From: a virus
Length of the DNA stretch: 25,086 bases
IMG/VR virus record: IMGVR_UViG_3300042569_001655
Location: 1 to 25,086 of that record
Strand: one strand, 5' to 3'
Positions 7,523 through 14,258 of the stretch are shown here, piece by piece. The stretch's first letter is position 1. The number at the start of each line of letters is the position of its first letter. The notes beneath the pieces are model-generated. The model did no database searches. It saw nothing but the letters and a program-made list of their open reading frames with translations, and had not been told where the DNA came from. Made by a program: the position numbers and the translations under genes.

Positions 7523-7551
7523 ATTATAGCACTAATGGAGAATTTGGTCAA
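7523..7551 (-). promoter_or_regulatory. Sigma70 promoter for the phosphatase/kinase operon
   Basis: TTGACC, 17 bases, TGC-extended TATAAT on the minus strand, five bases after the AhcY stop codon. The start is expected near 7516. Confidence 0.88.
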
Positions 7552-7555
7552 CCGC

Positions 7556-8842
7556 TTAGTATCTATAGGTGTCGGGTTTGTACGGGCCGTCAACTGTGAC
7601 ACCAATATACGCGGCCTGCTTGAGTGTCATTGCAGTGAGCTCCGCACCAATCTGCTCCAGATGTAGTCGTGCAACTTTTTCATCCAGGTGCTTGGGCAAC
7701 AGGTACAGTCGACCTGTTTCGTATCGACTGGTGTTGGTGTAAAGATCAATTTGTGCCATGACTTGGTTGGTAAAACTGTTACTCATCACAAAGCTGGGAT
7801 GGCCAGTGCCACAACCCAAGTTAACCAGTCTGCCTTCTGCTAGCAAAATAATACGTTTGCCACTGGGGAAAATAACATGGTCCACTTGTGGCTTGATGTT
7901 TTCCCACTCACAGTCCTTGATACCTGCAACATCAATTTCAGTATCAAAGTGACCAATGTTACACACAATAGCATTGTTCTTCATGGCGTCCATGTGTGCG
8001 CGAGTGATAACATCTACGTTGCCAGTGGCAGTTACAAAGATGTCACACTTGTCTGCCGCGTATTCCATTGTGACCACACGATAACCTTCCATTGCCGCTT
8101 GCAGGGCACAGATAGGATCTGCTTCTGTAACCCAAACTTGTGCAGAGAGTGCTCGCAGAGCTTGTGCAGAGCCCTTGCCCACGTCTCCATAGCCGGCTAC
8201 CACTGCAACCTTACCGGCAATCATGACGTCAGTGGCACGTTTGATAGCGTCTACAAGACTTTCTCTGCAACCATACAAGTTGTCAAACTTGGTCTTGGTT
8301 ACAGAATCGTTTACATTGATAGCAGGCATCCGCAGTGTGCCAGCCGCAATGCGCTCTAGTAACTTGTGAATACCTGTTGTGGTTTCTTCTGTGACACCTC
8401 GGATACCAGGAACTAGATCAGGGTGTTTGTCATGGATGTACCCAGTTAAGTCATGTCCATCATCAAGGATCATGTTGGGAGTCCAACCATCTGCACCACG
8501 CACAGTCTGCTCAATGCACCACCAGTATTCCGCTTCTGTTTCGCCCTTCCAAGCAAAAACAGGAATACCTTTTGCAGCCAAAGCAGCCGCGGCTTGGTCT
8601 TGTGTGGAGAAGATGTTGCAACTACTCCAACGCACACTAGCACCAAGTTCAATTAGTGTTTCGACCAGCACAGCCGTTTGAATGGTCATGTGCAAACTGC
8701 CCACAATACGTGCGCCTGCCAAGGGCTTTGAGCCAGCATACTCACGACGGATTGCCATCAAGCCAGGCATTTCGTGCTCGGCGATAGCAATCTCTTTGCG
8801 GCCCCAATCTGCAAGGCCAATATCTCTAATTTTGTAATCCAT
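7556..8842 (-). CDS. ahcY: S-adenosylhomocysteinase (428 aa)
   Basis: This enzyme splits S-adenosylhomocysteine into adenosine and homocysteine with bound NAD, relieving product inhibition of methyltransferases. The start is ATG 8842 ([18 protein letters not shown]), with GAGG five bases upstream; the longer frame would invade rpoZ. Family marks include [13 protein letters not shown], the NAD-binding [14 protein letters not shown] and the C-terminal PDTYRY that reaches into the next subunit. The length is that of a full bacterial enzyme, so it looks intact. It lies two bases after rpoZ. In a phage it could support heavy methylation of DNA or RNA, though no methyltransferase is seen in this window. 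Confidence 0.96.
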   Translation of the reverse strand: MDYKIRDIGLADWGRKEIAIAEHEMPGLMAIRREYAGSKPLAGARIVGSLHMTIQTAVLVETLIELGASVRWSSCNIFSTQDQAAAALAAKGIPVFAWKGETEAEYWWCIEQTVRGADGWTPNMILDDGHDLTGYIHDKHPDLVPGIRGVTEETTTGIHKLLERIAAGTLRMPAINVNDSVTKTKFDNLYGCRESLVDAIKRATDVMIAGKVAVVAGYGDVGKGSAQALRALSAQVWVTEADPICALQAAMEGYRVVTMEYAADKCDIFVTATGNVDVITRAHMDAMKNNAIVCNIGHFDTEIDVAGIKDCEWENIKPQVDHVIFPSGKRIILLAEGRLVNLGCGTGHPSFVMSNSFTNQVMAQIDLYTNTSRYETGRLYLLPKHLDEKVARLHLEQIGAELTAMTLKQAAYIGVTVDGPYKPDTYRY

Positions 8843-8843
8843 G

Positions 8844-9107
8844 TTACCTCGATTCTTTGTATCTACGTCGCGGTTCGATATCAATTTCTTTGTACAGATA
8901 ATCTCTAGTGACGTGTCCAGCTTCAATTTCCAGCAGTGCTGTTACTGCATGATTGTGCTTGATAGCACTGGCAATTTTTGGCATATCGCCTCGACCCAAT
9001 TCTCGCATGCGACGAGCGCCTACTAGTACCAAATCGTATCTATTTCCAATTGCTTCCACAGCGAGTTCGCTTGTGAGCCCAGCAGTTTCAGGTGTGGTCA
9101 TATTCAT
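8844..9107 (-). CDS. rpoZ: RNA polymerase omega subunit (87 aa)
   Basis: Residues 20-33 ([20 protein letters not shown]) match the conserved core of bacterial omega, followed by the [20 protein letters not shown] segment that corresponds to the second helix pair. Omega binds the beta-prime C-terminus and helps assemble the enzyme. ATG 9107 overlaps the preceding stop as ATGA and has AAGGA six bases before it. The length matches the usual 70-100 aa. A copy inside a phage region could compete with the host subunit and retarget host polymerase; that is inference. Confidence 0.9.
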   Translation of the reverse strand: MNMTTPETAGLTSELAVEAIGNRYDLVLVGARRMRELGRGDMPKIASAIKHNHAVTALLEIEAGHVTRDYLYKEIDIEPRRRYKESR

Positions 9108-9409
9108 GTTAGATCCTTAGGGTTGATTAATCCATTACTGTGCTTGTCTTTGATCTTGTCAAGATCTTGGAACAAACGTTTTTCTTGTTGCGTCAATTTA
9201 TCCTTGTGCGTTTTGCGAGGATTTCCACACAAATAACATTTTGGATTACCACAATCCATAGCATGGTGTTTGGCCAAGCGATGTGTTTGTTTGATATTGA
9301 GCTCATTGAATGAACTATGACTCTTGGCAATTTTAACTTGCCTTGAAATCGCAACATCAGTTTTGTGGCGTCTACGTGAATTAATAAATTTTGCTAGATC
9401 GTTACTCAT
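9104..9409 (-). CDS. Small zinc-knuckle phage protein (101 aa)
   Basis: The start is ATG 9409, because the longer frame would run through the promoter at 9435-9463. The basic N-terminal half (FINSRRRHKTDVAISRQVKI) is followed by HRLAKHHAMDCGNPKC and YLCGNPRKTH, giving a Cys/His cluster that most likely binds one zinc. Small proteins with this pattern recur in tailed phages, with no assigned function known to me. There is no clear Shine-Dalgarno sequence; a TAAATA lies five bases before the ATG. Confidence 0.75.
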   Translation of the reverse strand: MSNDLAKFINSRRRHKTDVAISRQVKIAKSHSSFNELNIKQTHRLAKHHAMDCGNPKCYLCGNPRKTHKDKLTQQEKRLFQDLDKIKDKHSNGLINPKDLT

Positions 9410-9434
9410 ACAGTTATTTAATTGTGTAGAACTT

Positions 9435-9463
9435 ATTATAGCAAGTTCTACACAAAAGGTCAA
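9435..9463 (-). promoter_or_regulatory. Sigma70 promoter for the zinc protein / rpoZ / ahcY operon
   Basis: TTGACC, 17 bases, TGC-extended TATAAT. The -35 box contains the TGA stop of ahpD (AATTGACC). Confidence 0.88.
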
Positions 9464-9966
9464 TTGTTTAGAACACGAGCAACACTAGTAATTACCGCCG
9501 CAATTCGCCCAATATCGCGAAGTTGTTCTACGGTGTAGCCTTCTGTCTTGAGTGTTTCGTAGTGTGCCTTGACACAGAAATGGCACTTGCCCACAATTGA
9601 CGCTGCCAAACTAAATGCTTCAAAATTTGCTTTAGTTGTGCCACCATGACTTGCAATAGCATTCATACGCAACTGCGCTGGCAATCCTTTAAGGGCAGGA
9701 TCATCTGCCATTTCAACGTAGGGATACCATACGTTGTTCTGTGCCATGATGCTGGCCGCTGTCATTGCTGACTCTGCGTGAACAGGAGCATCTGCCAACA
9801 ACACCGCAAGTACCTTGCCGTTGCCAGTTGCAGCCAGCGCGGCCACAGCACAACCCATGGCCACATCTGCATCTAGTGTACTACGAAGTAGCACAGCGTC
9901 AAGATTTAACTTGGTGTCTTTTGCGTAGTCTGGCAACGCACCTTTTACTGATTCAATAAAACTCAT
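9460..9966 (-). CDS. ahpD: Alkyl hydroperoxidase D-type protein (168 aa)
   Basis: The redox centre is CHFC at residues 128-131 followed by His135 (KCHFCVKAHYETLK), the arrangement of AhpD, which reduces AhpC in mycobacteria. The length is close to the usual 175 aa, and the sequence is alanine-rich and helical as expected. ATG 9966 lies one base after the aldolase stop. Together with AhpC in the same operon it forms a plausible complete thiol peroxidase system. Confidence 0.92.
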   Translation of the reverse strand: MSFIESVKGALPDYAKDTKLNLDAVLLRSTLDADVAMGCAVAALAATGNGKVLAVLLADAPVHAESAMTAASIMAQNNVWYPYVEMADDPALKGLPAQLRMNAIASHGGTTKANFEAFSLAASIVGKCHFCVKAHYETLKTEGYTVEQLRDIGRIAAVITSVARVLNN

Positions 9967-9967
9967 T

Positions 9968-10618
9968 TTAATATTTTCCTGATGCTAATACGATTTGACA
10001 AATGTGTTCCAATCGTTCAATATGTTCAAATGCTCGCCACGGGCTGGTGTCAATAGCAACAACACCGTGTCCTTTGATGCCCACAATGTCATACTCAATA
10101 TTACCAGCATCGTCCAACTGCAAGTTCCTGTGGCACTCATCGCCCAGTTCTTGACTAATTGGGGCCACATCACCAACATTAGGTGCCACCCGAGTATAAC
10201 GACTGAGTTCTGGAAAGTCGTTAGCAAGACTACTTAACTCAATGCCACGATGCATGGCAGCAACACAGTAGGTAGGATGTAAGTGAACTACCACCCTAAC
10301 ATCTGTACTGTGCTGACCCATTGCTCGTTGTAGTCCAAAGTGTAAGGGAATCTCTCCACTAGGCTTTAGATTAGTACTGATGTCTGTGTAGAATTCTTCT
10401 TCCCAAGATTTAGATAGGAAAGGTGGAATGGCACTAATCTTGTCAATCAATTTAATTTTCTTGAACTGATCCGGTTGCATTGTTTGCTTGCGAACGCCAC
10501 TGGGTGTGATATAAAAGTGATCACGGTCGTGATGACGAATACTAACATTGCCATCACGACTGGTAATCCAGTTGCGTCTATATGCTTCGACTAATGTGTC
10601 GCATATAGTTTCTAACAT
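9968..10618 (-). CDS. Class II aldolase/adducin-family enzyme (216 aa)
   Basis: Family motifs appear in order: GNVSIR near residue 24, ITPSGV near 37, KPSGEIPLH around 86-94 with the catalytic Glu, VVHLHPTY with two zinc ligands near 112-114, and IKGHGVVAID with the third His near 187. The fold includes fuculose-phosphate and ribulose-phosphate aldolases and methylthioribulose-phosphate dehydratase (MtnB). A role next to SAM recycling (ahcY is 1.1 kb away) would suit MtnB, but the motifs do not decide the substrate. TAATG overlap with ahpC and a 1-nt gap to ahpD show a single transcript. Confidence 0.85.
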   Translation of the reverse strand: MLETICDTLVEAYRRNWITSRDGNVSIRHHDRDHFYITPSGVRKQTMQPDQFKKIKLIDKISAIPPFLSKSWEEEFYTDISTNLKPSGEIPLHFGLQRAMGQHSTDVRVVVHLHPTYCVAAMHRGIELSSLANDFPELSRYTRVAPNVGDVAPISQELGDECHRNLQLDDAGNIEYDIVGIKGHGVVAIDTSPWRAFEHIERLEHICQIVLASGKY

Positions 10619-11175
10619 TACAGAGTCTCGCCACCAACTGTGCGGTTACAAGCACATAGTTCGCCAGTTTGTAACGCATCTAATACACGAAGTGTTTCTT
10701 CTGGGCTACGACCCACGTTCAAGTTGTTGACAGTAACGTGTTGGATAACGTTGTCTGGGTCAACGATGAATGTAGCACGTAATGCCGCCCCTGCTGGAGC
10801 ATAGAACACGCCTAGCTGTGCAATCAAACTCAAGTTGTCGCCAGTTTCTGGATTGTAACGCTGTGTGTCAGCAAACTGGTTGTGTGTGATCTTGATCAAG
10901 TCACTGTGGCTCTTTTGCCATGCTACTTTACAAAACTCATTGTCTGTGCTTCCTGTGAGCAATACTGCATCACGGTCAGCAAAGTCACTTGCTAGTTTGT
11001 CATAGGCTACAATCTCTGTAGGACAAACGAATGTAAAGTCCTTTGGGTAGTAAACAATTATTTTCCACTTGCCTTCAAATGACTTTTCTGTAATGTCAAA
11101 GAAAGCATCTTCTGGCTGTCCTGGCTTGACACCTGTAACCACAAACGGTTCTAACTTATCACCAACTGTTTTCAT
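10618..11175 (-). CDS. ahpC: AhpC-type 2-Cys peroxiredoxin (185 aa)
   Basis: Peroxidatic Cys51 lies in FTFVCPTEIVAYD. The C-terminus carries GELCACNR with Cys174 and Cys176, the layout of AhpC proteins that are reduced by AhpD instead of AhpF. That agrees with the ahpD gene two genes downstream. The enzyme reduces hydrogen peroxide and organic peroxides. GGAG lies six bases before ATG 11175, and a promoter is at 11223-11251. Confidence 0.95.
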   Translation of the reverse strand: MKTVGDKLEPFVVTGVKPGQPEDAFFDITEKSFEGKWKIIVYYPKDFTFVCPTEIVAYDKLASDFADRDAVLLTGSTDNEFCKVAWQKSHSDLIKITHNQFADTQRYNPETGDNLSLIAQLGVFYAPAGAALRATFIVDPDNVIQHVTVNNLNVGRSPEETLRVLDALQTGELCACNRTVGGETL

Positions 11176-11222
11176 TTATATCTCCTATTAAAAAATGATC
11201 ATAGTGTTTCTACTATGTGTAT

Positions 11223-11251
11223 ATTGTAATAGTATATAGCAATGAAGTCAA
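11223..11251 (-). promoter_or_regulatory. Sigma70 promoter for the ahpC operon
   Basis: TTGACT, 17 bases, TACAAT on the minus strand. It lacks the TGC extension found at most other promoters here. The leader is about 40 nt. I see no OxyR-like operator. Confidence 0.75.
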
Positions 11252-11304
11252 GCAAAAATCAAGTTTTTCCTATTGATTGTTTCTATGCTGGAGTTTAATA
11301 AAAT

Positions 11305-11457
11305 TTATGATGGTATTAGTTTTGGCAAATACGGAACTGCTCTAGGCCCGTAGCGTGTTTGTAGCAGTAAGCGAGCTTCTTGGGCGGTTTGAGCCCCAAC
11401 TCGATCTTTAAATTCCTTGCCGTCTGATGTGCGTATAGTTGCTTCAAAAAGTTTCAT
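11305..11457 (-). CDS. Small hypothetical protein (50 aa)
   Basis: The longer frame would run through tRNA-Arg, so the start is ATG 11457 (MKLFEATIRTSDGKEFKDRV). The product looks like a small alpha/beta protein of phage type. No Shine-Dalgarno sequence is present, and TAAATA lies five bases before the ATG, directly after the CCA end of tRNA-Arg(TCG). Confidence 0.65.
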   Translation of the reverse strand: MKLFEATIRTSDGKEFKDRVGAQTAQEARLLLQTRYGPRAVPYLPKLIPS

Positions 11458-11469
11458 GCAACTATTTAG

Positions 11470-11545
11470 TGGTAGGCCTTGAGAGGATCGAACTCCCACC
11501 GCTTGTTTCGAAGACAAGCATGATATCCATTTCACCAAAGGCCTA
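11470..11545 (-). tRNA. tRNA-Arg(TCG)
   Basis: The acceptor TAGGCCT/AGGCCTA is complete with encoded CCA. The anticodon loop is CTTCGAA on a 5-bp stem, and the T-loop TTCGATC is normal. Confidence 0.92.
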
Positions 11546-11547
11546 TG

Positions 11548-11621
11548 TGGTGCTCTCAACAAGAATTGAACTTGTGTTTCATCCTTACCAAGGATGTGTA
11601 ATGCCATTATACTATGAGAGC
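11548..11621 (-). tRNA. tRNA-Thr(GGT)
   Basis: Acceptor GCTCTCA/TGAGAGC, loop TTGGTAA on CATCC/GGATG, T-loop TTCAATT, CCA encoded. It is separated by two bases from tRNA-Arg(TCG). Confidence 0.92.
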
Positions 11622-11625
11622 TAAG

Positions 11626-11699
11626 TGGAGCAGGATACCAGAATCGAACTGGTGACTGGACCTTGGCAAGGTTCTATTTTACCCCTAAACTAATCCTGC
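11626..11699 (-). tRNA. tRNA-Gly(GCC)
   Basis: Acceptor GCAGGAT/ATCCTGC, loop TTGCCAA, CCA encoded. The anticodon stem GAACC/GGTCC has one A-C mismatch. Confidence 0.88.
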
Positions 11700-11712
11700 A
11701 ATTTTTTACTTA

Positions 11713-12186
11713 TTAGGCTGCTCGTAGACTTTTGAATCTATCTGCCGCGTATGATGCCGCAAATGCTTCTGGCTTCACAAACGGGATCACATTGCATGTT
11801 CCTTTAATGTAGCCTACAGCTTGTGAAATCACACAGCTTGATCCGTGCATTTCGTTTGGGTTGATGTCCAAGTGAACTTCAACTTCACGGCCTTCTAGCA
11901 CATCGGCCAGCTTCAAATACAATTCGCTAACCTTGTATACTTCTGTCATGAGTCGCATGGCCGGCTTGCTTGGTTTTTGATCGTAAACACGTTCTCGGTG
12001 TACTTCGCCAAACAGTTTGCAACCGTTGTTGCCGTTGATGTGTACCACAATGGCCAGCACATAGTCAGCATACCAAGCACCGTCAATTTTGATTCGTTCC
12101 GAGTCGCAGCCAAGATAGATTCGAGTTTCGGGTGTTTGGGCCCGGATAAACTCTGCTACTTGATTGATGTCTAGTTTTTTCATCAT
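11713..12186 (-). CDS. RNase H-like fold protein, YkuK/DUF458-like (157 aa)
   Basis: ATG 12186 (a second ATG follows at 12183) lies after tRNA-Leu(CAA); the longer frame would cross two tRNA genes. The sequence has IYLGCDSERI, then strand-rich WYADYVLAIVVHI, EVHLDINP and a late DRF, which matches the acidic-residue pattern of the RNase H-like YkuK group. Function in that group is uncharacterised; nuclease activity is possible. It sits between two clusters of tRNA genes, where an RNA-acting role would make sense. TAAATA lies eight bases before the ATG. Confidence 0.7.
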   Translation of the reverse strand: MMKKLDINQVAEFIRAQTPETRIYLGCDSERIKIDGAWYADYVLAIVVHINGNNGCKLFGEVHRERVYDQKPSKPAMRLMTEVYKVSELYLKLADVLEGREVEVHLDINPNEMHGSSCVISQAVGYIKGTCNVIPFVKPEAFAASYAADRFKSLRAA

Positions 12187-12226
12187 TGTCTTTCTATTTA
12201 ACTCGGGAACCGTTACAGTTTTATTA

Positions 12227-12306
12227 TGGTACCCCTGCTCAGATTCGAACTGAGAACATATACTCCCTTTTGAGGAGAGTGACTTTACCAATTTGTCCAC
12301 AGGGGC
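12227..12306 (-). tRNA. tRNA-Leu(CAA), short variable loop
   Basis: Acceptor GCCCCTG/CAGGGGT (G1-U72), loop CTCAAAA on CTCTC/GGGAG, T-loop TTCGAAT, A73, CCA encoded. The variable region is only about 8 nt (TATATGTT), unlike the long arm of normal bacterial leucine tRNAs. Confidence 0.85.
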
Positions 12307-12321
12307 ACAGCGTTTGAAATT

Positions 12322-12398
12322 TGGTGCCCCAGGGGAGACTCGAACTCCCAAAATTTGGCTTCTAAGACCAACACGTATACCAATTCCGTCACCGGGGC
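12322..12398 (-). tRNA. tRNA-Leu(TAG), short variable loop
   Basis: Acceptor GCCCCGG/CTGGGGC, loop CTTAGAA on TTGGT/GCCAA, T-loop TTCGAGT, A73, CCA encoded. The D-arm is leucine-like (ACGGAATTGGTATACGT), yet the variable region is only ATTTT. Confidence 0.87.
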
Positions 12399-12409
12399 TT
12401 AAATACAAT

Positions 12410-12625
12410 ATGCACGAAAAGGAAAAAATCTATGTTAAAGATCTCTACAGATTGTTCTGTACAGAACTTTACACAACTACCGCAAGTTGGGTAACCGCAA
12501 AACACTTTGTGGCCGACCCTTTGCTGGATCTGAAAAAAGAATTTATTCCTGATGCTACATTGGTACCAGGAGACGGGATCGAACCGCCCACACCTTGTGC
12601 TTCAAACAAGTGCTCTACCAACTGA
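12410..12625 (+). CDS. Possible small plus-strand gene inside the tRNA array (71 aa)
   Basis: The frame from ATG 12410 codes for MHEKEKIYVKDLYRLFCTEL and continues with TASWVTAKHFVADPLLDLKK, which reads like a helical protein. The last 22 codons run antisense through tRNA-Phe, so the natural end may be overwritten by the tRNA, or the frame may be fortuitous. TAAATA lies four bases before the ATG, as at other genes without a Shine-Dalgarno sequence. It fills the only gap in this tRNA cluster. Confidence 0.45.
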   Translation: MHEKEKIYVKDLYRLFCTELYTTTASWVTAKHFVADPLLDLKKEFIPDATLVPGDGIEPPTPCASNKCSTN

Positions 12626-12636
12626 GCTATCCTGGC
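12561..12636 (-). tRNA. tRNA-Phe(GAA)
   Basis: Acceptor GCCAGGA/TCCTGGT (G1-U72), loop TTGAAGC on CTTGT/ACAAG, T-loop TTCGATC, CCA encoded. Confidence 0.93.
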
Positions 12637-12642
12637 AATATT

Positions 12643-12717
12643 TGGTACCTGGTCACGGTTTCGAACCGCGGACCCTCTCCGTGTAAAGGAGACGCTCTAC
12701 CCCTGAGCTAACCAGGC
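12643..12717 (-). tRNA. tRNA-Val(TAC)
   Basis: Acceptor GCCTGGT/ACCAGGT, loop TTTACAC on TCTCC/GGAGA, T-loop TTCGAAA, CCA encoded. Confidence 0.93.
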
Positions 12718-12726
12718 AAACTATTT

Positions 12727-12818
12727 TGGCGGAAGACGGAGGAGTCGAACCCCATCCCTGTTAAGAGAACCTGGTTTTCAAGGCCAGTCGCGGGACCAAC
12801 CCCACTGCATCATCTTCC
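12727..12818 (-). tRNA. tRNA-Ser(TGA)
   Basis: Acceptor GGAAGAT/GTCTTCC, loop CTTGAAA, long variable arm, G73 and CCA encoded. One C-A mismatch closes the anticodon loop. The retained long arm contrasts with the two short leucine tRNAs nearby. Confidence 0.9.
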
Positions 12819-12823
12819 ATATA

Positions 12824-12900
12824 TGGTCGGAATGACACGGTTCGAACGTGCGACCACTGCGTCCCAAACGCAGAGCTCTACCAGGCTGAGCTACATTCCG
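12824..12900 (-). tRNA. tRNA-Pro(TGG)
   Basis: Acceptor CGGAATG/CATTCCG, loop TTTGGGA on CTGCG/CGCAG, T-loop TTCGAAC, CCA encoded. Confidence 0.93.
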
Positions 12901-12908
12901 AATTAAAC

Positions 12909-13127
12909 TTACTTTAACTTGGGATCAATTGACTTATCAACTTCGTGCGGTTCTGCAAACCTAGGAGTTGGCTGATCCCAATACGCTGGAAAGATCTTCC
13001 AGCCAAAACTTTTCCAGTAACGATGAATGATGTTGTTTATCACAACAACCCCAGCCACGATTACAATTACACCTGTCATTGTTAAAACACTGCCGGCTAA
13101 AAATACTGCCGCTTGATCCATATCCAT
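12909..13127 (-). CDS. Small membrane protein (72 aa)
   Basis: After a short acidic N-terminus (MDMDQAAVF) a single long hydrophobic segment runs over residues 10-33 (SVLTMTGVIVIVAGVVVI), followed by a basic-aromatic stretch (HRYWKSFGWKIFPAYW) and a polar tail. This fits one membrane span with the tail in the cytoplasm. It lies 24 nt downstream of the oxygenase-like gene and ends just before tRNA-Pro. Function unknown. Confidence 0.7.
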   Translation of the reverse strand: MDMDQAAVFLAGSVLTMTGVIVIVAGVVVINNIIHRYWKSFGWKIFPAYWDQPTPRFAEPHEVDKSIDPKLK

Positions 13128-13151
13128 ATTTGTAAATCCTTTGGAGTTGTG

Positions 13152-13769
13152 TTATTTCAGCATCAATTCCACAGGATCAATAATGGGCATGGTTGCCAGC
13201 ATGATCCTGGGATATTTTGCATCAGGCCCCGGCATAACCCTGTGAGGGATATAACTGTTGAAAACAATAGGATGCTCATGCATGTTATACCTCAGCAAAC
13301 AAGGATACTGATCTTGTACAGTGTGATGTAACACAGAAAAATTATACTGTTCTGTGCCTGTGTATGGGTTTGTCATAACCGGGAGCCGATTCATGGCTTC
13401 CTTGGGAATATCATACCACTCTGTATAAACATCCTCAGTGTTGTAGATTGGAAAGTTTATTTTGAAGTTCATGGGCGGTGCATCGTTGTGCAACACAACC
13501 CCATCGGTCATACCTTCTGTCAGCAATCCCACTGTGATTTCTTTGATAGGCAGGTTGACTCGAAACATAAATCGCAACAAATTTGGACACACCTTGGCCA
13601 TTTGTTTGTAATCTATCAGATGCCAGAACTTTTTTTCTTGTTTTTCGTTTAGAAAATCAGTGTTATCTACAACCCAGTTCATTATCTCTTCTTTGATTTG
13701 ATCAAGGTTGTCACACTCAAGTTCGTGTATACATTTGAAACGACTTTGGTCTGGGATATAATCAATCAT
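13152..13769 (-). CDS. 2-oxoglutarate/Fe(II) oxygenase-like protein (205 aa)
   Basis: The segment VVLHNDAPPMNFKINFPIYN holds an H-x-D pair in a beta-strand setting, and the later FNSYIPHRVMPG supplies a distal His and an Arg, the usual iron and 2-oxoglutarate ligands of the double-stranded beta-helix family. Small enzymes of this type are frequent in large phages and modify proteins, nucleic acids or small molecules. The motif match is by eye only. TAAATA lies four bases before ATG 13769, and there is no good Shine-Dalgarno sequence. Confidence 0.6.
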   Translation of the reverse strand: MIDYIPDQSRFKCIHELECDNLDQIKEEIMNWVVDNTDFLNEKQEKKFWHLIDYKQMAKVCPNLLRFMFRVNLPIKEITVGLLTEGMTDGVVLHNDAPPMNFKINFPIYNTEDVYTEWYDIPKEAMNRLPVMTNPYTGTEQYNFSVLHHTVQDQYPCLLRYNMHEHPIVFNSYIPHRVMPGPDAKYPRIMLATMPIIDPVELMLK

Positions 13770-13794
13770 GATATATTTACTACCTACAATTATT

Positions 13795-13868
13795 TGGAGC
13801 AGGGTAGGGGAATCGAACCCCTCGCTTTAGCTTGGAAGGCTAAGGTATTACCACTATACGAACCCTGC
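13795..13868 (-). tRNA. tRNA-Gly(TCC)
   Basis: Acceptor GCAGGGT/ACCCTGC, loop CTTCCAA on TTAGC/GCTAA, T-loop TTCGATT, CCA encoded. Confidence 0.94.
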
Positions 13869-13880
13869 GTTGAATTACTT

Positions 13881-13909
13881 ATTATACAGCATCTTAGCAA
13901 TACTGTAAA
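13881..13909 (-). promoter_or_regulatory. Sigma70 promoter inside the tRNA array
   Basis: TTTACA, 17 bases, TATAAT on the minus strand, between tRNA-Ile and tRNA-Gly(TCC). It starts a new transcription unit six bases or so before tRNA-Gly(TCC). Confidence 0.75.
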
Positions 13910-13916
13910 GCAATTT

Positions 13917-13991
13917 TGGTAGCCATGGACAATTTCGAAATGTCGACCTAACGCTTATCAAGCGTTTGCTCTTCCTCTGAGCTACACGGCT
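13917..13991 (-). tRNA. tRNA-Ile(GAT)
   Basis: Acceptor AGCCGTG/CATGGCT, loop TTGATAA on AACGC/GCGTT, T-loop TTCGAAA, CCA encoded. Confidence 0.92.
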
Positions 13992-14000
13992 AAATATTGA

Positions 14001-14174
14001 ATGCACATTGACGTCTATCTACAAAAACAGTTGTACTGCACCATTGAACTAAGTCAGCCCGGTTACAATGTGCCTGCTATCTTGGATCAAATCCAAAGTG
14101 ATCGCGAAGCTGGCAACTTGACCTGGGTACAGTGGGATCAGCCGCTTGACTTTGAAGTCAAATACTTTGAATAA
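14001..14174 (+). CDS. Small plus-strand protein inside the tRNA array (57 aa)
   Basis: The frame fills the gap between tRNA-Ile and tRNA-Gln exactly and does not overlap either. The product begins MHIDVYLQKQLYCTIELSQP and ends acidic-aromatic (LDFEVKYFE). Codon use and the strand-like alternation look like a genuine small protein, of unknown family. It runs against nearly every other gene in the window. TAAATA lies four bases before the ATG, and there is no Shine-Dalgarno sequence. Confidence 0.6.
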   Translation: MHIDVYLQKQLYCTIELSQPGYNVPAILDQIQSDREAGNLTWVQWDQPLDFEVKYFE

Positions 14175-14176
14175 CT

Positions 14177-14250
14177 TGGCACGGGAACTAGGGCTCGAAC
14201 CTAGAATGACAGAGTCAAAGTCTGTAGTGTTACCATTACACTATTCCCGA
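14177..14250 (-). tRNA. tRNA-Gln(TTG)
   Basis: Acceptor TCGGGAA/TTCCCGT with an open U1-U72 pair, which suits glutaminyl-tRNA synthetase. Loop CTTTGAC on ACAGA/TCTGT, T-loop TTCGAGC, CCA encoded. Confidence 0.92.
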
Positions 14251-14258
14251 ACAAAACT

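Noticed and set aside
7877-8359. Plus-strand frames of up to 160 codons across ahcY
   Set aside because: They are antisense shadows of a strongly conserved enzyme gene, and the composition is rich in Cys, His and Thr without motifs.
7556-11175. Bacterial chromosome fragment, judged from ahcY, rpoZ, ahpC and ahpD
   Set aside because: The small coupled phage-type genes, the 30-tRNA array and the uniform strong promoters fit a large phage better, although this cannot be excluded from 25 kb.
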